A DNA stretch of 64,000 nucleotides, taken from assembly GCA_012934845.2 (NCBI GenBank), contig WNNJ02003840.1, forward strand, positions 1 through 64,000, read 5' to 3'. A program made the position numbers and the translations under genes. The notes under the pieces were generated by a model. That model was given only the letters and a program-made list of their open reading frames with translations. It had not been told where the DNA came from and searched no databases. How positions within the stretch are numbered: position 1 is the first letter of the stretch; each line of letters begins with the position of its first letter. The DNA comes from Pomphorhynchus laevis. Taxonomy: Eukaryota > Acanthocephala > Palaeacanthocephala > Echinorhynchida > Pomphorhynchidae. Shown one piece after another: positions 10,108 to 21,856 of the stretch.

Positions 10108-11737
10108 TGGATAGCGACTACAAGTATATTCCTGGAAGCGTCGGTGACCTTAATGCGCGGAAATGCGCGAGGGATTCGGCTTTATTGGAAAATCGCGAAG
10201 TAGCAGTAGCTACAGTCGCAATCGTGTCCACTCCCGAGCCACACATGTTTACAGAGAACGACGTCCTGTCATTTCATCGCACAAACCTGGGACGACGAAA
10301 CCTCACGTCATTAACGACAGAAACTGATCTACAAGAGACAATCAACGAGGCGGTTGCGGAGAACAAGGGATCCTTTGACTTTACCGAATCCATCAAGATG
10401 ACAGGAACGAAGATGAGGGATACTGACAGCAAGGAGGAATACTGCGAATCCTTCAAGGTTTTTGATAAGTAAGAGAACGGTATCACATGGGCATCCGAGC
10501 TACGGCAAATCATGACCAACCTAAAAGGCAAGTTGACCGACGATAAGGAACTGCAGAACTTTGAGGAAACGCGAGTGAATCGAATCAAATCATGTCTGGA
10601 TACATACGTTCAATGTCACGAGGTGTCACCCCGAATTAAATCATGTCTTCATGAAATGCTGCAGCCTTCTGCGTCCATTTCATTCGCGTCCGATGCGAAA
10701 CACGTAATTGATTTTTCCCACAGTGCGTACCTGCAACCCCCTGACGAAGTGCCTATTGATTTTAACATGTCAGATGGATCTACGCATCGACTCTCATACA
10801 AAAACACCACACTTGATCGTGGTACACCGGTTAACGATAGCATGAGTTCTCTGACCAACACCCTCAGACGATCACGTTTCAGAACTCTATTCAAGATTAA
10901 TGATATGGTCAGAAATAGAAAATCTTCAGTATTCGCTCGTGAAAAGTATACGGATTTGCAAATGTCAAAGCTGCCGCCTGAACAACGCATCATACCATCG
11001 GCATATGCTCAGCCTTATCGAGTGCCAATTGAACACAAAACAGCTGGAACGGCAGGGTATACAGAAAATGCAGCGAATATACAACGAGAACCCGAAATTC
11101 CGCGAGAAAATCGCCGTAGACAAAAAAATCAAGGCGACGGATATCGACATTTCCGACCTCAACCGCAGAATAAAAATGAACAGATTCTAATTAATGAGCT
11201 CTCAGAAAACTTGACTATTTCAAAAGCATCTATTAAACGGTGCTAAGAAACAAACCTCTAATCTTGTAGCAACTGTGTAGATTGACAGTCGGTTCTTTGA
11301 ACGGGACAGATTGCAATGACAATCGAAATCAAACTAATTTCACGGGAGTCGATGACTTGGATGACGTCAGAACATCAAATAAAAAGGTAACAGATTGAAC
11401 AGGCGAAGACAAGGAGAAACCAACAACAATTTACCTATGAAGCGCGTTGGTCGATCATTACTTCTCGTCAGAGAGATTTGGCAAGGGAATTATCTCAACG
11501 AGCGCGGGACAAGATATGATGACAATAGAAGCCGATAACGGCGACTCAAGGACAAAGGTCGAAAACGCATGTGGAAAGAAGAAAAGGAGTGTAAAGATCG
11601 ACGTTGATGAGAACAGCTATGACGACATTAGTCTTCACGTCATAGAGAATAAGGACGATGACGTAAACACGAACTCTGACGAGGACGAGAATGAAGACGA
11701 CAGCGACGAGGAAGAAGTTGATAACAACAAACTGTAA
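10108..11737 (+). pseudogene. Decayed gene of unknown function with acidic C-terminus
   Basis: One frame stays open from about 10108 to 11246 apart from one stop near 10473. It covers roughly 380 codons, including TENDVLSFHRTNLGRR, DAKHVIDFSHSAYLQPPDEV and FRTLFKINDMVRNRKSS. A second frame (about 11300-11737) adds NQTNFTGVDDLDDVRTSNKK and a strongly acidic end with the run NSDEDENEDDSDEEE before a stop. A basic, asparagine/glutamine-rich stretch (about 11090-11180) lies between. I recognise no domain. It directly follows the retroelement polyprotein at 9088-10060, in the same GC-rich island and strand, so it may be another part of that element or a host gene caught beside it. Confidence 0.4.
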
Positions 11738-11739
11738 TT

Positions 11740-12600
11740 TTTCAGAAACTATGTATTTTGTTAATTCCATGTTTGAAACGTAAAAACGTTTTAAGATTTT
11801 TTAAATCTTTTCGATATTTAAAGTTTACTAATTGATTTTAATTTCACAAGAAATCTAGAAAAAAAAACAAATTCCTTTCTTATCATAAGCTCTTAAGTAA
11901 ACGTTTCGTTTGTGGAACGGATTAAAGTTCATCTTTAACAGTTAACAGTTAAACGATGAACGGTTAACTGTTCACCGTTTTAATTTGAGCAAGTGAAAAT
12001 TGTAAATTAGACAATTGTCTAATTTTTTAATGTTGTGTACATAAAAATGGATATTTATATAAAGAATGATATCTCGAACAAGAATGATATTATAGCTAAC
12101 GGAAAGAATAGTAAAAGTGTAAAAATAAGTTATAAAATACCAGATCAACAATATTTCTGACAGGTAAGATGTATTTCGACCAGGCCCTTCAGTTTCTCGA
12201 ACCTGTTGATTGTGTACGTTCGGTAGATGTTAAATATAAAGGTAACATGTTTCATTGTGTTCATAAACATTTTCTCCTCAGCTCAATGCGGAATCCTATT
12301 TTTAAAGGCGTTGTAAGTGATTAGATGAACAAATGCACTGTCGTTGAAAAATTGAAACAAAAATTGAATAAAGAATCTATCAGATATAACGAAAACGTTA
12401 TGGACGCGAAAAAACAGACTCTTAGTACAGACATAAAGAATACTTAAATAGAATTTGGAATTTAAAAATTAAAATCGTTCATCAAATTTTAAAACTGATG
12501 AGAAAATACAAATAAATTCTTTTATGCACAACAAATAATAATATTTTTTTGATCAGCAATCATCAGACAACTGGAACGAAATAAGAAAAAAAAACACAAA
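11740..12600. other. Spacer with two small open frames
   Basis: At 11937-11980 a local inverted repeat (AACAGTTAA and TTAACTGTT) is visible. Two consecutive short frames, 12170-12325 (51 codons, starting MYFDQALQFLEPVDC) and 12325-12447 (40 codons, starting MNKCTVVEKLKQKLNK), touch at a TAGATGA stop-start. I recognise neither. They lie just upstream of PLE-N copy 1 and could be remnants of its N-terminal part, but I cannot show that. Confidence 0.3.
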
Positions 12601-12619
12601 AAGAATTTTTAAATATATA

Positions 12620-14030
12620 ATGTTCAATTATATTGTATTTATAATATGTAGTGCGTTAAAATGTACATTACAATCGCTTTCGGTTTATATGAATAAAATA
12701 TTTAAAGTAATTAAAGCACACTTCAAAAAATATTGCAAGGTAATCGAAATTAATACTGGTATAAAACACTATTTCAGTATTAATTCTACAAAAGAATTTT
12801 TAGAACAGACAAAAGGAATAAATTTTCAAAATATAAATACATACGATTTTAGTACGCTTTATACAAATCTAGATTTAGTAGATATTAAAGAAGCGTTAGT
12901 AAAATTAATTAACCTTATATTCGGAAAAGATATACATATATATGTTATAATAATTATAACGCCTATCTAACAAAAATTAAACCATCAAATAAATATAAAT
13001 ATATGGATAAAATTGAATTAATAGAATCCTTAAATATTTTGATAAATCAAAATTATTTAAAAGTAGGGACATCTATATTTAGACAAGTAATTGGTTTTCC
13101 AATGGGTGGTAATAGTAGCCGAATTATAGCTGACTTGTTTTAAAGCTTTATAGAATATGAATTTATTCATAATTGTGTCAAAACTAAATCTAAACAATAT
13201 AAATATATGAAATATATGTTTCGATATATTGATGATATATGTGTATTTAATTCTAATAATTCTTATTCAAATAGTGAACACATTTATCCAAAAAGCATAA
13301 TTCTTAACTAAACCAATATTGATGATAAATAAGGTGTATATCTAGATATGAACATTAAATTAACATTAACTAAAACTACTATTAATTTATATCGTAAAGA
13401 TGACATTTAAATTTACAAGAAAATATTTTTGAATGAGCATTTATGCATACCATATAATATAAAATATAATACATTAAATATTGAAATTTTAAGAATTGCA
13501 ACAATTTCTAAATCATTTAAATAATATAATAGATGCATATTTTAAACTAGGTTACTATAAAAATAACATCAAGCAGAAAATAGTAAAATATATAAATCAA
13601 CACAATAATATAAAGAATAAATTTAAACTCTTAAGTGACAAATTTTTATGGATGGATAATAAATAATATACTTTGTATTAGAATAAGATACTAGATAGTT
13701 TTATCAGAGGAAATACATCATTAGCATGTATTTGGCCCCGCTGCTATGTTGGGTAGAGGAGTTAGGGGCCGTAACCTTATAACGTAGCAGTTCCTTCTGA
13801 TGATCTCTAATTCTTATTCTGATACATAGTTTGTTATTTATTAGTCAATTCATAAAAATTGATTTTTATTTTTAATTTCAGTTTATAATTCATCTTGATA
13901 TAAATTATATAAAATCTTATAACAATTATTTATTATTAATTAATTTTTTATTATTTAACTATTTAATTTTTATTTTGCATTATTTTTAATTTGCAATATA
14001 AAATATGTAGACTCAGTTAGCTTATTTAAT
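12620..14030 (+). mobile_element. PLE-N copy 1 (Naiad-like Penelope-like element)
   Basis: It encodes a PLE-type RT that would copy its own RNA at a nick. Visible in order: the CTLQSLSVYMNKIFKVIKAH segment, TYDFSTLYTNLDLVDIKEAL (motif A), a motif-B remnant near 13090, FRYIDDICVFN (motif C, catalytic YIDD, about 13220-13250), LDMNIKLTL, and a thumb ending in FLWMDNK at about 13665. No GIY-YIG follows, unlike canonical PLEs, and the RT resembles the abundant Naiad type, whose endonuclease is N-terminal. Copy 1 has several stops and a small deletion. After the ORF come the structured block (13706-13812) and the terminal motif ATGTAGACTCAGTTAGC near 14005. The Naiad assignment is from remembered motifs. 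Confidence 0.7.
13706..13812 (+). ncRNA. PLE-N 3' structured RNA block, copy 1
   Basis: Elements in order: hairpin AAATACAT/ATGTATTT (13711-13733); P1 5' strand GGCCCC (13734-13739); P2 5' strand CTGCTATG (13741-13748); a purine-rich linker; P1 3' strand GGGGCC (13765-13770); P2 3' strand CGTAGCAG (13783-13790); then CTGATGA (13797-13803). P1 and P2 interleave, giving an H-type pseudoknot. In this copy the P2 3' strand has one change that leaves a G.U pair. Function unknown. Confidence 0.6.
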
Positions 14031-14442
14031 CTTGAAGAAATAAATGATCGAAAAGAGCAAAGCATCTATAACGAGAGCTAATATTTCAATTTACCGAGAT
14101 TCAGCATTTGATTATTTTACAAAAGGAAATGAAACGTGAATTTTTAATCTTACAACATATTGGATGGCATTGTAATCATGTCAACTTACAAAGTCAAGTT
14201 TAGAAAACTTAAACAAAACTGATTATATGTATGTTGAATTTTCAGGATTTCTAATTTAGTTTGTTGTTGAACTTGTAAAAATTCGGGAAATAGAATAATA
14301 CAATCCGTTGAAGATGATACCAGTGCGTATTGAAAATTACGTATTAATAAATAATCAATTTCTGTGTAATTTCAAACAAATAACTGTTTGTGTTCGTAGC
14401 AGCACAAATGAAAATTTTTAATTTATTGATTACACTACTTGA

Positions 14443-15075
14443 TTGTGTAAATTGGAATATTCAAATCATAATCGTCCTATTATTAATCGTCCATCGGCTT
14501 CATGTCTTCAAATAATATACAATTCACTTATTCGTCCTATTATTGAATATTGTATCCCTGCGGTATTTCCATGTACACGTGGTGAGATGAATGAGCTAGA
14601 AAATGTCCTCCGTAGGTTGACGAGATCGTGTCATTCCCTCAGGAAATTGTCTTATAAGGACCGCTTGCGCAATATAGGAGTTCCTTCAGTCCGTACTAGC
14701 ATAGTATGTCTTGATATTTTATGTTTTACTGATATGTTATTCGAACGTGACGGATTCCCGGTCAACTGTATTCAGCAAAGTCAGCGAACTACTAAACGAG
14801 GTCACTCTCTTACTGTGAGGACCCTGCATCACGGCAAACTCGGAATACTATATCGCCTTTTTCATAGAGCAGTGAGGCCTTGGAACAAACTACCAGAGGA
14901 TATCATCAACATATCAAATAAAGTGCACTTCAAGAAAAAGCTAATTACATGGCTTTGCACAGATTGTAATTTCAATATCCTGTATCCGGATTAAGATTTT
15001 GCTGACATAAAATTGGTTTTACCGTGAGCAGACAAAACAGCTGCATCGCTATAGTCTTGTATGTTATAATAATAG
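14443..15075 (+). mobile_element. LINE 3' fragment (CR1/Rex1-like RT tail)
   Basis: A single open frame of 183 codons (to 14994) covers only the region after the RT palm: SLIRPIIEYCIPAVFPCTRG, LENVLRRLTRSCHSLRKLSY, KDRLRNIGVPSV, the RGHSLTVRTL segment, and a terminal W-x-KLPEDIIN. These match the C-terminal tails of LINE-B and LINE-C in this window but are divergent from both. A short 3' UTR ends near a TTATAATAATAG tail at about 15065, typical of CR1-group microsatellite tails. It is 5'-truncated and not functional. Confidence 0.75.
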
Positions 15076-15136
15076 TTTAAACTAATAAACTAATAATTTC
15101 AACTTATTAAAAGTTGAAATTATATTTGATTATTAC

Positions 15137-15170
15137 AAACGTACAATTTTATTTATAAAATTGTACGTTT
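15137..15170. repeat. Perfect 16-bp hairpin
   Basis: AAACGTACAATTTTAT (15137-15152) and its exact complement (15155-15170) are separated by two bases. A shorter echo, GCGTACAATTTTATAA, follows at 15178. No element boundary is evident. Confidence 0.7.
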
Positions 15171-15199
15171 TCTATAAGCGTACAATTTTATAATTTTTT

Positions 15200-16090
15200 T
15201 GCACGTTTCGTTATTTATGATGTTATCAACATTAAAATATAAAAATGATATGGTGTTTTTAAATTAGTGCTATAAAATTTCAAATATATAAAATTAATCA
15301 ACATCATTTAATTTTAGGCATTACATACTAACTATTGATGTTTTTCATCGATATAAAGTATTAAATCACTTGTATGAATAATAAAATCAAAAGTTATAAT
15401 TAGAATTCTTTAGATCAAGGCACGTTTATAAAATTAAATGCAAATTTAATAATTAATATTTAATTGGAAAATTCTTACTAATTTAAAATCGAATGTAAAT
15501 TTAAAAACTGAATGTAAATTTTTCAACTCTGGTGAATGACTTAAGCAAGATAAATGACAATATAAGGTAAATCGATGACGAAAGCTTTTCCAAATTTCAA
15601 GTAATAGCAACGTATTATTAAGTCGAGAAATAAGTTGTGTTATTTAATAAAGAAAATATTATCAAATCAAATGTATAAGTTTCTTCTTTGTTGAGAAATT
15701 TGGCATTTTGCGATTAAACATGATCATTATTAAAAACAACTCAAATAAAAATAGGACAGTTTCAATTTTCACTGCAATTTCGGATTCATCTAGATCCTAA
15801 GAGACAATTTGTTCATACGATGTATATATGCAAGTGAAATCCTTCTTCCAAACATACATTGATATTGGCTTGCATGTTAACATCAATGTCAGATTACACT
15901 TTACTTTTACATAGTTCAATTAGATCTTATTGATTATACGTCGTTGAGCTTTTTAACACTTAAGGTTTGAAAGATGGTTCTCATTTAACTTTTGTGAGTT
16001 AAATTATTTTGCCCTGTTAGTGCATTGACAAAACGACAACAATAAAATTACCGAGACACTACCCAATCAATAATCTTTTTGACATTAAGT
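15200..16090. other. AT-rich spacer
   Basis: No open frame of note, no element end and no RNA recognised. Confidence 0.5.
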
Positions 16091-16104
16091 GCTATCATTA
16101 AGTG

Positions 16105-16147
16105 CTATACACATTGTTCATATGTTCATATGAGCAATGTGTAGATA
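16105..16147. repeat. Imperfect 20-bp hairpin
   Basis: CTATACACATTGTTCATATG is followed by two bases and a near-perfect complement ending CAATGTGTAGATAG; one base mismatches and two or three are unpaired. Confidence 0.6.
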
Positions 16148-16199
16148 GTCAACATTGCTGCATTCCAAAAAAGTCAGGGTCCAATGGTTTTGAGTATCA

Positions 16200-16440
16200 C
16201 TGTTTGTCGACGTATTACAAACACTAAGAAATTAAATAGAATTACGGAGATCTTTCAATTAAACTTACCATTGCATTATATAGTATTTTTGATTTACAGA
16301 AGAAATTTTTTCTCAGATTTAAGTCACAGATCGAAAACATATCATCAACATATTTCCAATATGAAAGTAACTTAAACTGTAATTTCTGATTCCCATTTAT
16401 CCATGTTTTCGAGTGTTGATCCAATCAGTTAACCTTTAAG
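16200..16440 (-). mobile_element. Penelope-like RT fragment
   Basis: A 60-codon minus-strand frame contains FKLLSYWKYVDDMFSICDL, the motif C region (YVDD) of a PLE RT, of the Penelope type rather than PLE-N (which has RYIDD). Upstream residues are interrupted by stops. It is an isolated fragment beside the 5' end of a LINE on the other strand. Confidence 0.55.
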
Positions 16441-16566
16441 TACACCGCTAATTTGGTGACAAATATTGTTCTTAAATATAAATATATTATTAAAATTTTC
16501 GATTTCGGCTACTAGATATAATAGATCCGATAGATTCAATATTTAATATTGACTCACAACCTGAGT

Positions 16567-18568
16567 CTTCATATATGCCAGTACAATGTTTCAAAACCAA
16601 TTTCAGTTTAGTACGTCAATCTCTTCTCGATACAAACTGGTATGATCCATTATTTTTTGGAGTTGAATCATCTTGGCAACGATTTGAAACTCTAATGATA
16701 TCGCTCCTTCTACGTTTCTCACCTCATAAGGTAGCAACTGCCCGTGCACGCACAAATCCTTGGTTTGATAAGGAGCTTCAGGAGGCATTGAGATCCAAAA
16801 AGCAAAAATTCGTAAGGTATATGAATGGAAAAACTGATTATAGGTCTTTTAAAAAGTGTCGGAATCATTTCACATATCTCAAGAGACTTAAAAAGCGGCA
16901 ATTTGAACAAGTACTGGTAGGAAAGTCAGCCAACAATCCTAACATATTATTTAAATATGCAAATTTTAAAAGTAACGTTCGACCTTCCAGCTCTATCATT
17001 GGAAACAATGGACGCATTCTAGTAGATCATTTCGATATTGCTACTGCATTTGGTCGTAAATTTCTCGTATCAGCTACTACTTCTCGTCGTATAGAAATTA
17101 CTCGTATTAATCCGTCAATTTTTGATATTCTTCACTTGTTCACAGTTAAAGATGTTATGAAAGAGTTAAGACGACTGAAACCGTCGGGCTCGATTTGCCC
17201 AGATTTACTTCCCTCAATATATCTGAAGAATCTTCATGATGTCATTGCTGCGCCTTTATATAGGATATTTATAGCATCATTATATTACGGTATAGTCCCG
17301 AATGCATGGAAACGCTCTATCATTAAGCCGCTTTATAAGAAAGGTGATCGATCATGTGTAGATAACTACTAACCGGTTAGTTTAACCTCTGTATCGTGTC
17401 GTGTATTAGAGAGATTACTTTATCGGATAATCAGTAACTACCTAAAATCATACAGGTTACTTTCTACTAATCAGCACGGATTCCGTAAAAACTGTCCCAC
17501 AGTAACCAATCTTTTATTGGCACAGGAAAAGTGGGGTTCCATAGCGGATGATGGATATGCTGTAGATGTCATATTTTTGACTTCTCCGAAGCATTTGAAC
17601 ATGTACCACATGATAAGTTGATTACGAAGACGAGTGCATTAAACATCAATCCAATTATCATTCGTGGGTTATGCAACTTTCATTCTGGTCGCACATACAA
17701 GGTCACCATTCACGGTACCCTTTCCGAGCATTATCCAGTTTATGCCGGTGTCTCGCAAGGGTCTGTATTGGGTCCTCTGCTGTTTTGTATTTTCATCAAC
17801 GATCTCCCCAGTGTAATAAGTTCGCAATCATTATTATTTGCTGACGATTTAAAAATTTGGAGAGCCATCAAGTCGGATTATGATCGAAACATACTTCAAT
17901 CAGATATTGACACGGTTTTTAAGTGGGCACGTTCAAATGGTCTGTCTGTTAATGCCTCGAAGTGCACTTACATGTACATTCGATCACGTAATACTGTTTC
18001 AGTGCCGATATATCATCTCAAGGATCGAGTGATTAAATTGGTTTCGAACTATAAAAATCTTGGCGTATGGATAACGGATGATTTCTCCATTCGCCAAAAC
18101 ACTGAGTACATTTGTTCGAAGGCCATGCGTATGGTTGGTTTCCTTCGCCGATCATTCAGCTATGTGAGTCCACGTTATTTTAGAGTTCTTGCAAACGCTT
18201 TTGTACTAAGCCATTTGTTATATGCTTCTCAATGTTCATACCCTAGAACCAGAGATGAGATTACTCAACTTGAGAAGGTGCTACGTAGGGCAACAAAGTT
18301 AGTACATTCTTTGAGAGAACTTCCTTACGAGGACCGTCTTCGTTCTTTAAATATGCATTCATTATGTGATATTTGTGACTCGCGGGATCTGTGTCTTGTA
18401 TGAGAGGTATTTCACAATGAACACCATGTGTTGCGTGAGCTCTTCAACATTCGATCAACTCGAGATTTTCGAGGTCACTCATTTTATCTTAGTCGCCGAC
18501 GAATAGTATATTCTAGGACGATTCAATTTGGACAACGAATAATAAATTCATGGAATCGTTTAAAAAAC
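16567..18568 (+). mobile_element. LINE-B1, ORF2 fragment, split by a LINE-A insertion
   Basis: Encodes the linker and RT of a CR1-like LINE, 5'-truncated so that the endonuclease is missing. Visible: NPWFDKELQEALRSKKQKF, ELRRLKPSGSICPDLLPSIY, WKRSIIKPLYKKGDRSCVDN (16575-17372), then after a stop PVSLTSVSCRVLER and NQHGFRKN. Motif A near 17570 is damaged by a frame change. Motif B is SQGSVLGPLLFCIFINDLP, motif C FADDLKIW (about 17838-17862), and the tail YPRTRDEITQLEKVLRRATK, RGHSFYLSRRR, INSWNRLKN. The frame breaks off at 18568 where a minus-strand LINE-A copy begins and resumes at about 20214. RT motifs match the intact LINE-B frame at 34375-37194 but at clear distance. Confidence 0.8.
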
Positions 18569-20194
18569 GATTTATTTTAACGTGGCAAATGCGTGCCAGG
18601 CACGCTCACATGACCACAACAAAACAAGACTGTGAATCAGGTGTCGAGAAGGTGTGAACGGAGGAGGTGTTTGAATGTGATAAAGGAGGGGGTGCGGCGG
18701 ACGTCGAGAGGGAGTTGATTCCAGGCGAGTAAGGCGGCGACGAGTAAGGATCAGAGACCGTAGTTGTTGGAGTAATTAGGAACGTGGAGTAAGAGGGTAT
18801 GACATGAACGAAGCGATAGCGAGGTGGGGCAAGTATCGTCTAAGAAAGGAAGGTTGAAGAACGATGGGGAGCCGACAGCGATGAGACGAAAAGTTACTAG
18901 AAGAAAGCGTAGTTTGATGTGGATGTAGATAGTGGGCCATTAGAGTTGGGCAAAATATGTGGATGTGTAGCCGAAGCGACGGAAACGAAAGAGCACTGGA
19001 ACGGAGGTGTTGATTATTCGTTGTGGGGGTAGGATGATAGATTTTGGAGAATTGGCGAAAAGGCTAAGGCAATACTCGATTTTAGGGAAAATAAGCGATG
19101 AAAGAAAAGACATACAAGAACGGAAGTCGATTAGGGGGCGGACACGGCGGATGTCACGAAGAATTAAGTTAGATGAGCGGACCTTGTCACGGACGAAGGG
19201 TTTAAGGGAAAGGTGATCATCGAAATAGAAGCCTAAGAAAGTGAGATTGTGGACTATGGGGATGATCGATGAGGCAAAATATACAGTGGGAGGAGATATG
19301 TTTGGTTTACGGGGGAGGATCCACATTATTTTGGACTTGTCGGGGTTTAGAACGAGATGGATATTGGAGAGACGTTTGTAGATAGAAGAAAGACAGTTGG
19401 AGGCAGAAATGCCGATATCGTGTATGCGATGTGGGAGTGCATGAGCATAGATTAGAATGTCATCGGCGTATTGCATGACGTTAAAGGAGTAAGGTTTGAT
19501 GAACGGAGAGAGATCGCCAAGCAAAAGAGAGAAAAGCAGGGGACCTAGAACTGAACCTTGTGTGACCCCGCGAAAATAGGGATGGTAGGGGAGGATGATG
19601 AATTAGAACAGGCGCGAAAGGAACGTCGGAAAGATATGAGGCGAACCATGCTACGGAGGAGGAAGAAAATTCGTAATCATAACGAATGCGAGAAAGGAGG
19701 ACAGAGTGAGCCACAATGTCGAATGCGGAGGAGAGGTCGAGGGAGATGAGAACACTATATAGAGCCTTGTCTCGAGAAATGAGTAAGTCGTTGTACACTT
19801 TTATGCATGCGATTTCTGTCGAGTGATTAGAGCGGAAAGCGGATTGGAAAAGAGGGTACAGATTGGATGAGGAGAGATAAGCGTTGATTTGTATTAAGAT
19901 GATGCGTTCTAGGAGCTTAGAAAGAGTAGGGAGTACTGAAATGGGGCGATAGCTAGAAGGGAGGGAGGGATCGAGCGATAGTTTTTTAAGGAGGGGACGA
20001 ACGATTGCGGATTTCCAGTGTGAAGGGAAGATACGACTGCGGATGGACGAGTTAAACAAGGTTGTGAGAAATGGGGATATCTATGAGCATATAGATTTTG
20101 ATATGTTAGAAGGCAGGGGATCGGCAGGTTAGGTTTTGTTGGGCAAGGACATGAGGACAGATGATACTTCTGTAGGTGAGACAGGGAGAAGATG
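18569..20194 (-). mobile_element. LINE-A copy a, 5'-truncated, inserted into LINE-B1
   Basis: A minus-strand copy covering the RT half of LINE-A ORF2 and its 3' end. Readable parts: FPSHWKSAIVRPLLKK, SSYRPISVLPTLSKLLERI, FRSNHSTEIACIKVYNDLL, SLDLSSAFDIVAHSVLL (motif A, D in AFD) and QYADDILIYAH (motif C, YADD, about 19448-19480). A frame change lies between motif A and motif C, near motif B. The 3' end at 18569 carries the family's terminal hairpin (GCGTGC/GCACGC) and AAATAAATC-type tail. It stops at about 20194 in the region preceding the RT, so it is 5'-truncated, as is usual for LINEs. The family is CR1/Rex1-like by motif style. Confidence 0.85.
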
Positions 20195-20430
20195 ATATTG
20201 AGAAATATTAAGCGATAATATTGTAAATGCGGCGACTCGTGAGCTCTTTAAACTACAGATTATTTTAAATTGTTGACTGATTTATTTTTGATTTTCTCTT
20301 TTTATTTTGGCAATCAATTTGTCAGCAACTCTGAGCTATGCTCGTAACGTTGTCTACATAATAATAATGAATTGAGTAAAGGGTCGACTATTCTTTTTAT
20401 AACCTTCAGTTCCAGTACAACTGGAAGTTT
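20195..20430 (+). mobile_element. LINE-B1 3' end after the LINE-A insertion
   Basis: Translation resumes at 20214 as DNIVNAATRELFKLQIILNC and ends at TGA 20274-20276, the expected C-terminal end after INSWNRL of LINE-B1 at 18550. This shows that the LINE-A copy landed about 20 codons before the ORF end. The 3' UTR follows without a clear border. Confidence 0.7.
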
Positions 20431-20486
20431 TTAACTTTTAGTTAAAAGAACTCTCGGTTTCAGTTGAAACTTTCTGATAATAAAAA

Positions 20487-20680
20487 TGATTACAATTACC
20501 CTAAAGATAGTTAGGGTAATCATCAAACAAAATAAAGGTTGACCCAGCATTTTACCGACCCATGAAATATCAAGATTTCTGATTACAAATTCTCTGAAGA
20601 TGGTTACAATCATCAAGCAAAATAAGGGTTGGCCCAGCCCCTTATCTACCCATGAAATATCAAGATAAACGACAAGCTAT
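20487..20680 (+). repeat. Two tandem copies of a 90-bp unit
   Basis: The unit ends CCCATGAAATATCAAGAT at 20559-20576 and again at 20649-20666. It begins with a TCTGA-TA-AAA stretch, then AAAGATAGTTAGGG or GAAGATGGTTACAA. The second unit shows CTGAAGATGG far upstream of GAAATATC with an intervening stem (ATAAGGG and CCCCTTAT). This recalls the PLE tail motif found elsewhere in the window but with a much longer arm. Confidence 0.6.
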
Positions 20681-21165
20681 CTAATTTCACTTTAATTAGA
20701 CACAATATTGGTGCGTTGAATAATGGGATATTACAGAAAAACGATCATATAGTGAAGTAGTGAAGCAGCAATTTATTGGCAATAATTCAAAAAATATATT
20801 ACAGGCAGAACATCCGAATCCGGATGTTTGATCATTAGATTTCACCTTTGGCATCGCTTTTTGTTTAAATTCTTTGTGTGATTTTGATAAATTTATTCGC
20901 TTTAATTATGGATTGGTGACTTTTTTGCATCTCCTCCGCATCACACTAATGATGTCGGTATTGTTACGGTAAAGAAACCAGGTACTCGATAAATCAACGG
21001 CTTTTTAAAGTCTTCGCGACGAACATATTTAAATATTCAACCAGGGGACACTTAATTTTTTTATTTACCGTAAGCACTATATTTTTATAACGGATGTTGT
21101 GATGCTAACGTATGCTAGACAAGATCTTCTTAACACTGTGAACTAACTAATTCGCTTTGATATGA
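20680..21165. other. Spacer without a recognisable gene
   Basis: Ordinary AT-rich sequence; no open frame or element end recognised. Confidence 0.5.
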
Positions 21166-21327
21166 GGACAAATCAAATCAGCTAACTGAGTCTACGTATT
21201 TAATATAATTATAAACTAAACAAAACATAATAATGCTAAATCAAAATTTAATAATTAAATAATAAAATTAATAATTGTTTTTAGATTTTCTATAATTTAT
21301 ATCGAGTTATAATTTAAATTTTTTTAG
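21166..21327 (-). mobile_element. PLE-N copy, terminal 160 bp
   Basis: Begins with CAAATCAAATCAGC then CTAACTGAGTCTACGTAT, the PLE-N terminus in reverse orientation. It continues through the AT-rich tail seen after the ORF in copy 2 (about 53040-53290). It is truncated before the structured block. Confidence 0.65.
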
Positions 21328-21855
21328 GTTGAAGATAGCAACGCCGGGAAAGATCACTTATATCGTGATCCTACCAATCCATTACATACTACGTCAAGTA
21401 ATGCTTCATCGGTTGTTTTTTTCTTTAAAGTTTACGTGTCTTCAAGTTGATGTTCAATCAGCAAACTATTACATACCTATGATAGCTCATATGCATGATG
21501 TCGGGTACTTCAATATGTAGAAAAATAACGACACTGATAACATGACATCTTTATACTATAGGTTCCCAGCCACATCGGATTGATTGGTGGTAATCTCTGA
21601 ATTTAACAAGTGATAGAAGAAATTTTTAGCTTTTGATTATAAGGCGAAACTAATTCACATTGAAGCCCAACTGCTCGTTGCAAAATATTTTTTATTTGTT
21701 TTAAGGGTCATTAATAGCACTTGCAACATATCAAGCGATTATTGACTGTACGTATTTATCGTTCTTTAAATATTCGTTTGTATTCCTTATTCTTGCACTC
21801 GACAAGAATAAGATCCACACATCCACTTCGAACAATGCTACTGCAACGAACAACT
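21328..21855. other. Spacer between two PLE-N termini
   Basis: A 63-codon plus frame (21329-21520) starting MKIATPGKITYIVILPIHYI shows no domain I know. Nothing else is seen. Confidence 0.4.
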
Positions 21856-21856
21856 G

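Noticed and set aside
19558-19749. Arginine-rich plus-strand frames opposite LINE-A (also at 31484-31675 minus, 46701-46952 plus)
   Set aside because: They recur opposite the same LINE-A RT segment in every copy; they are shadows of the RT codons.
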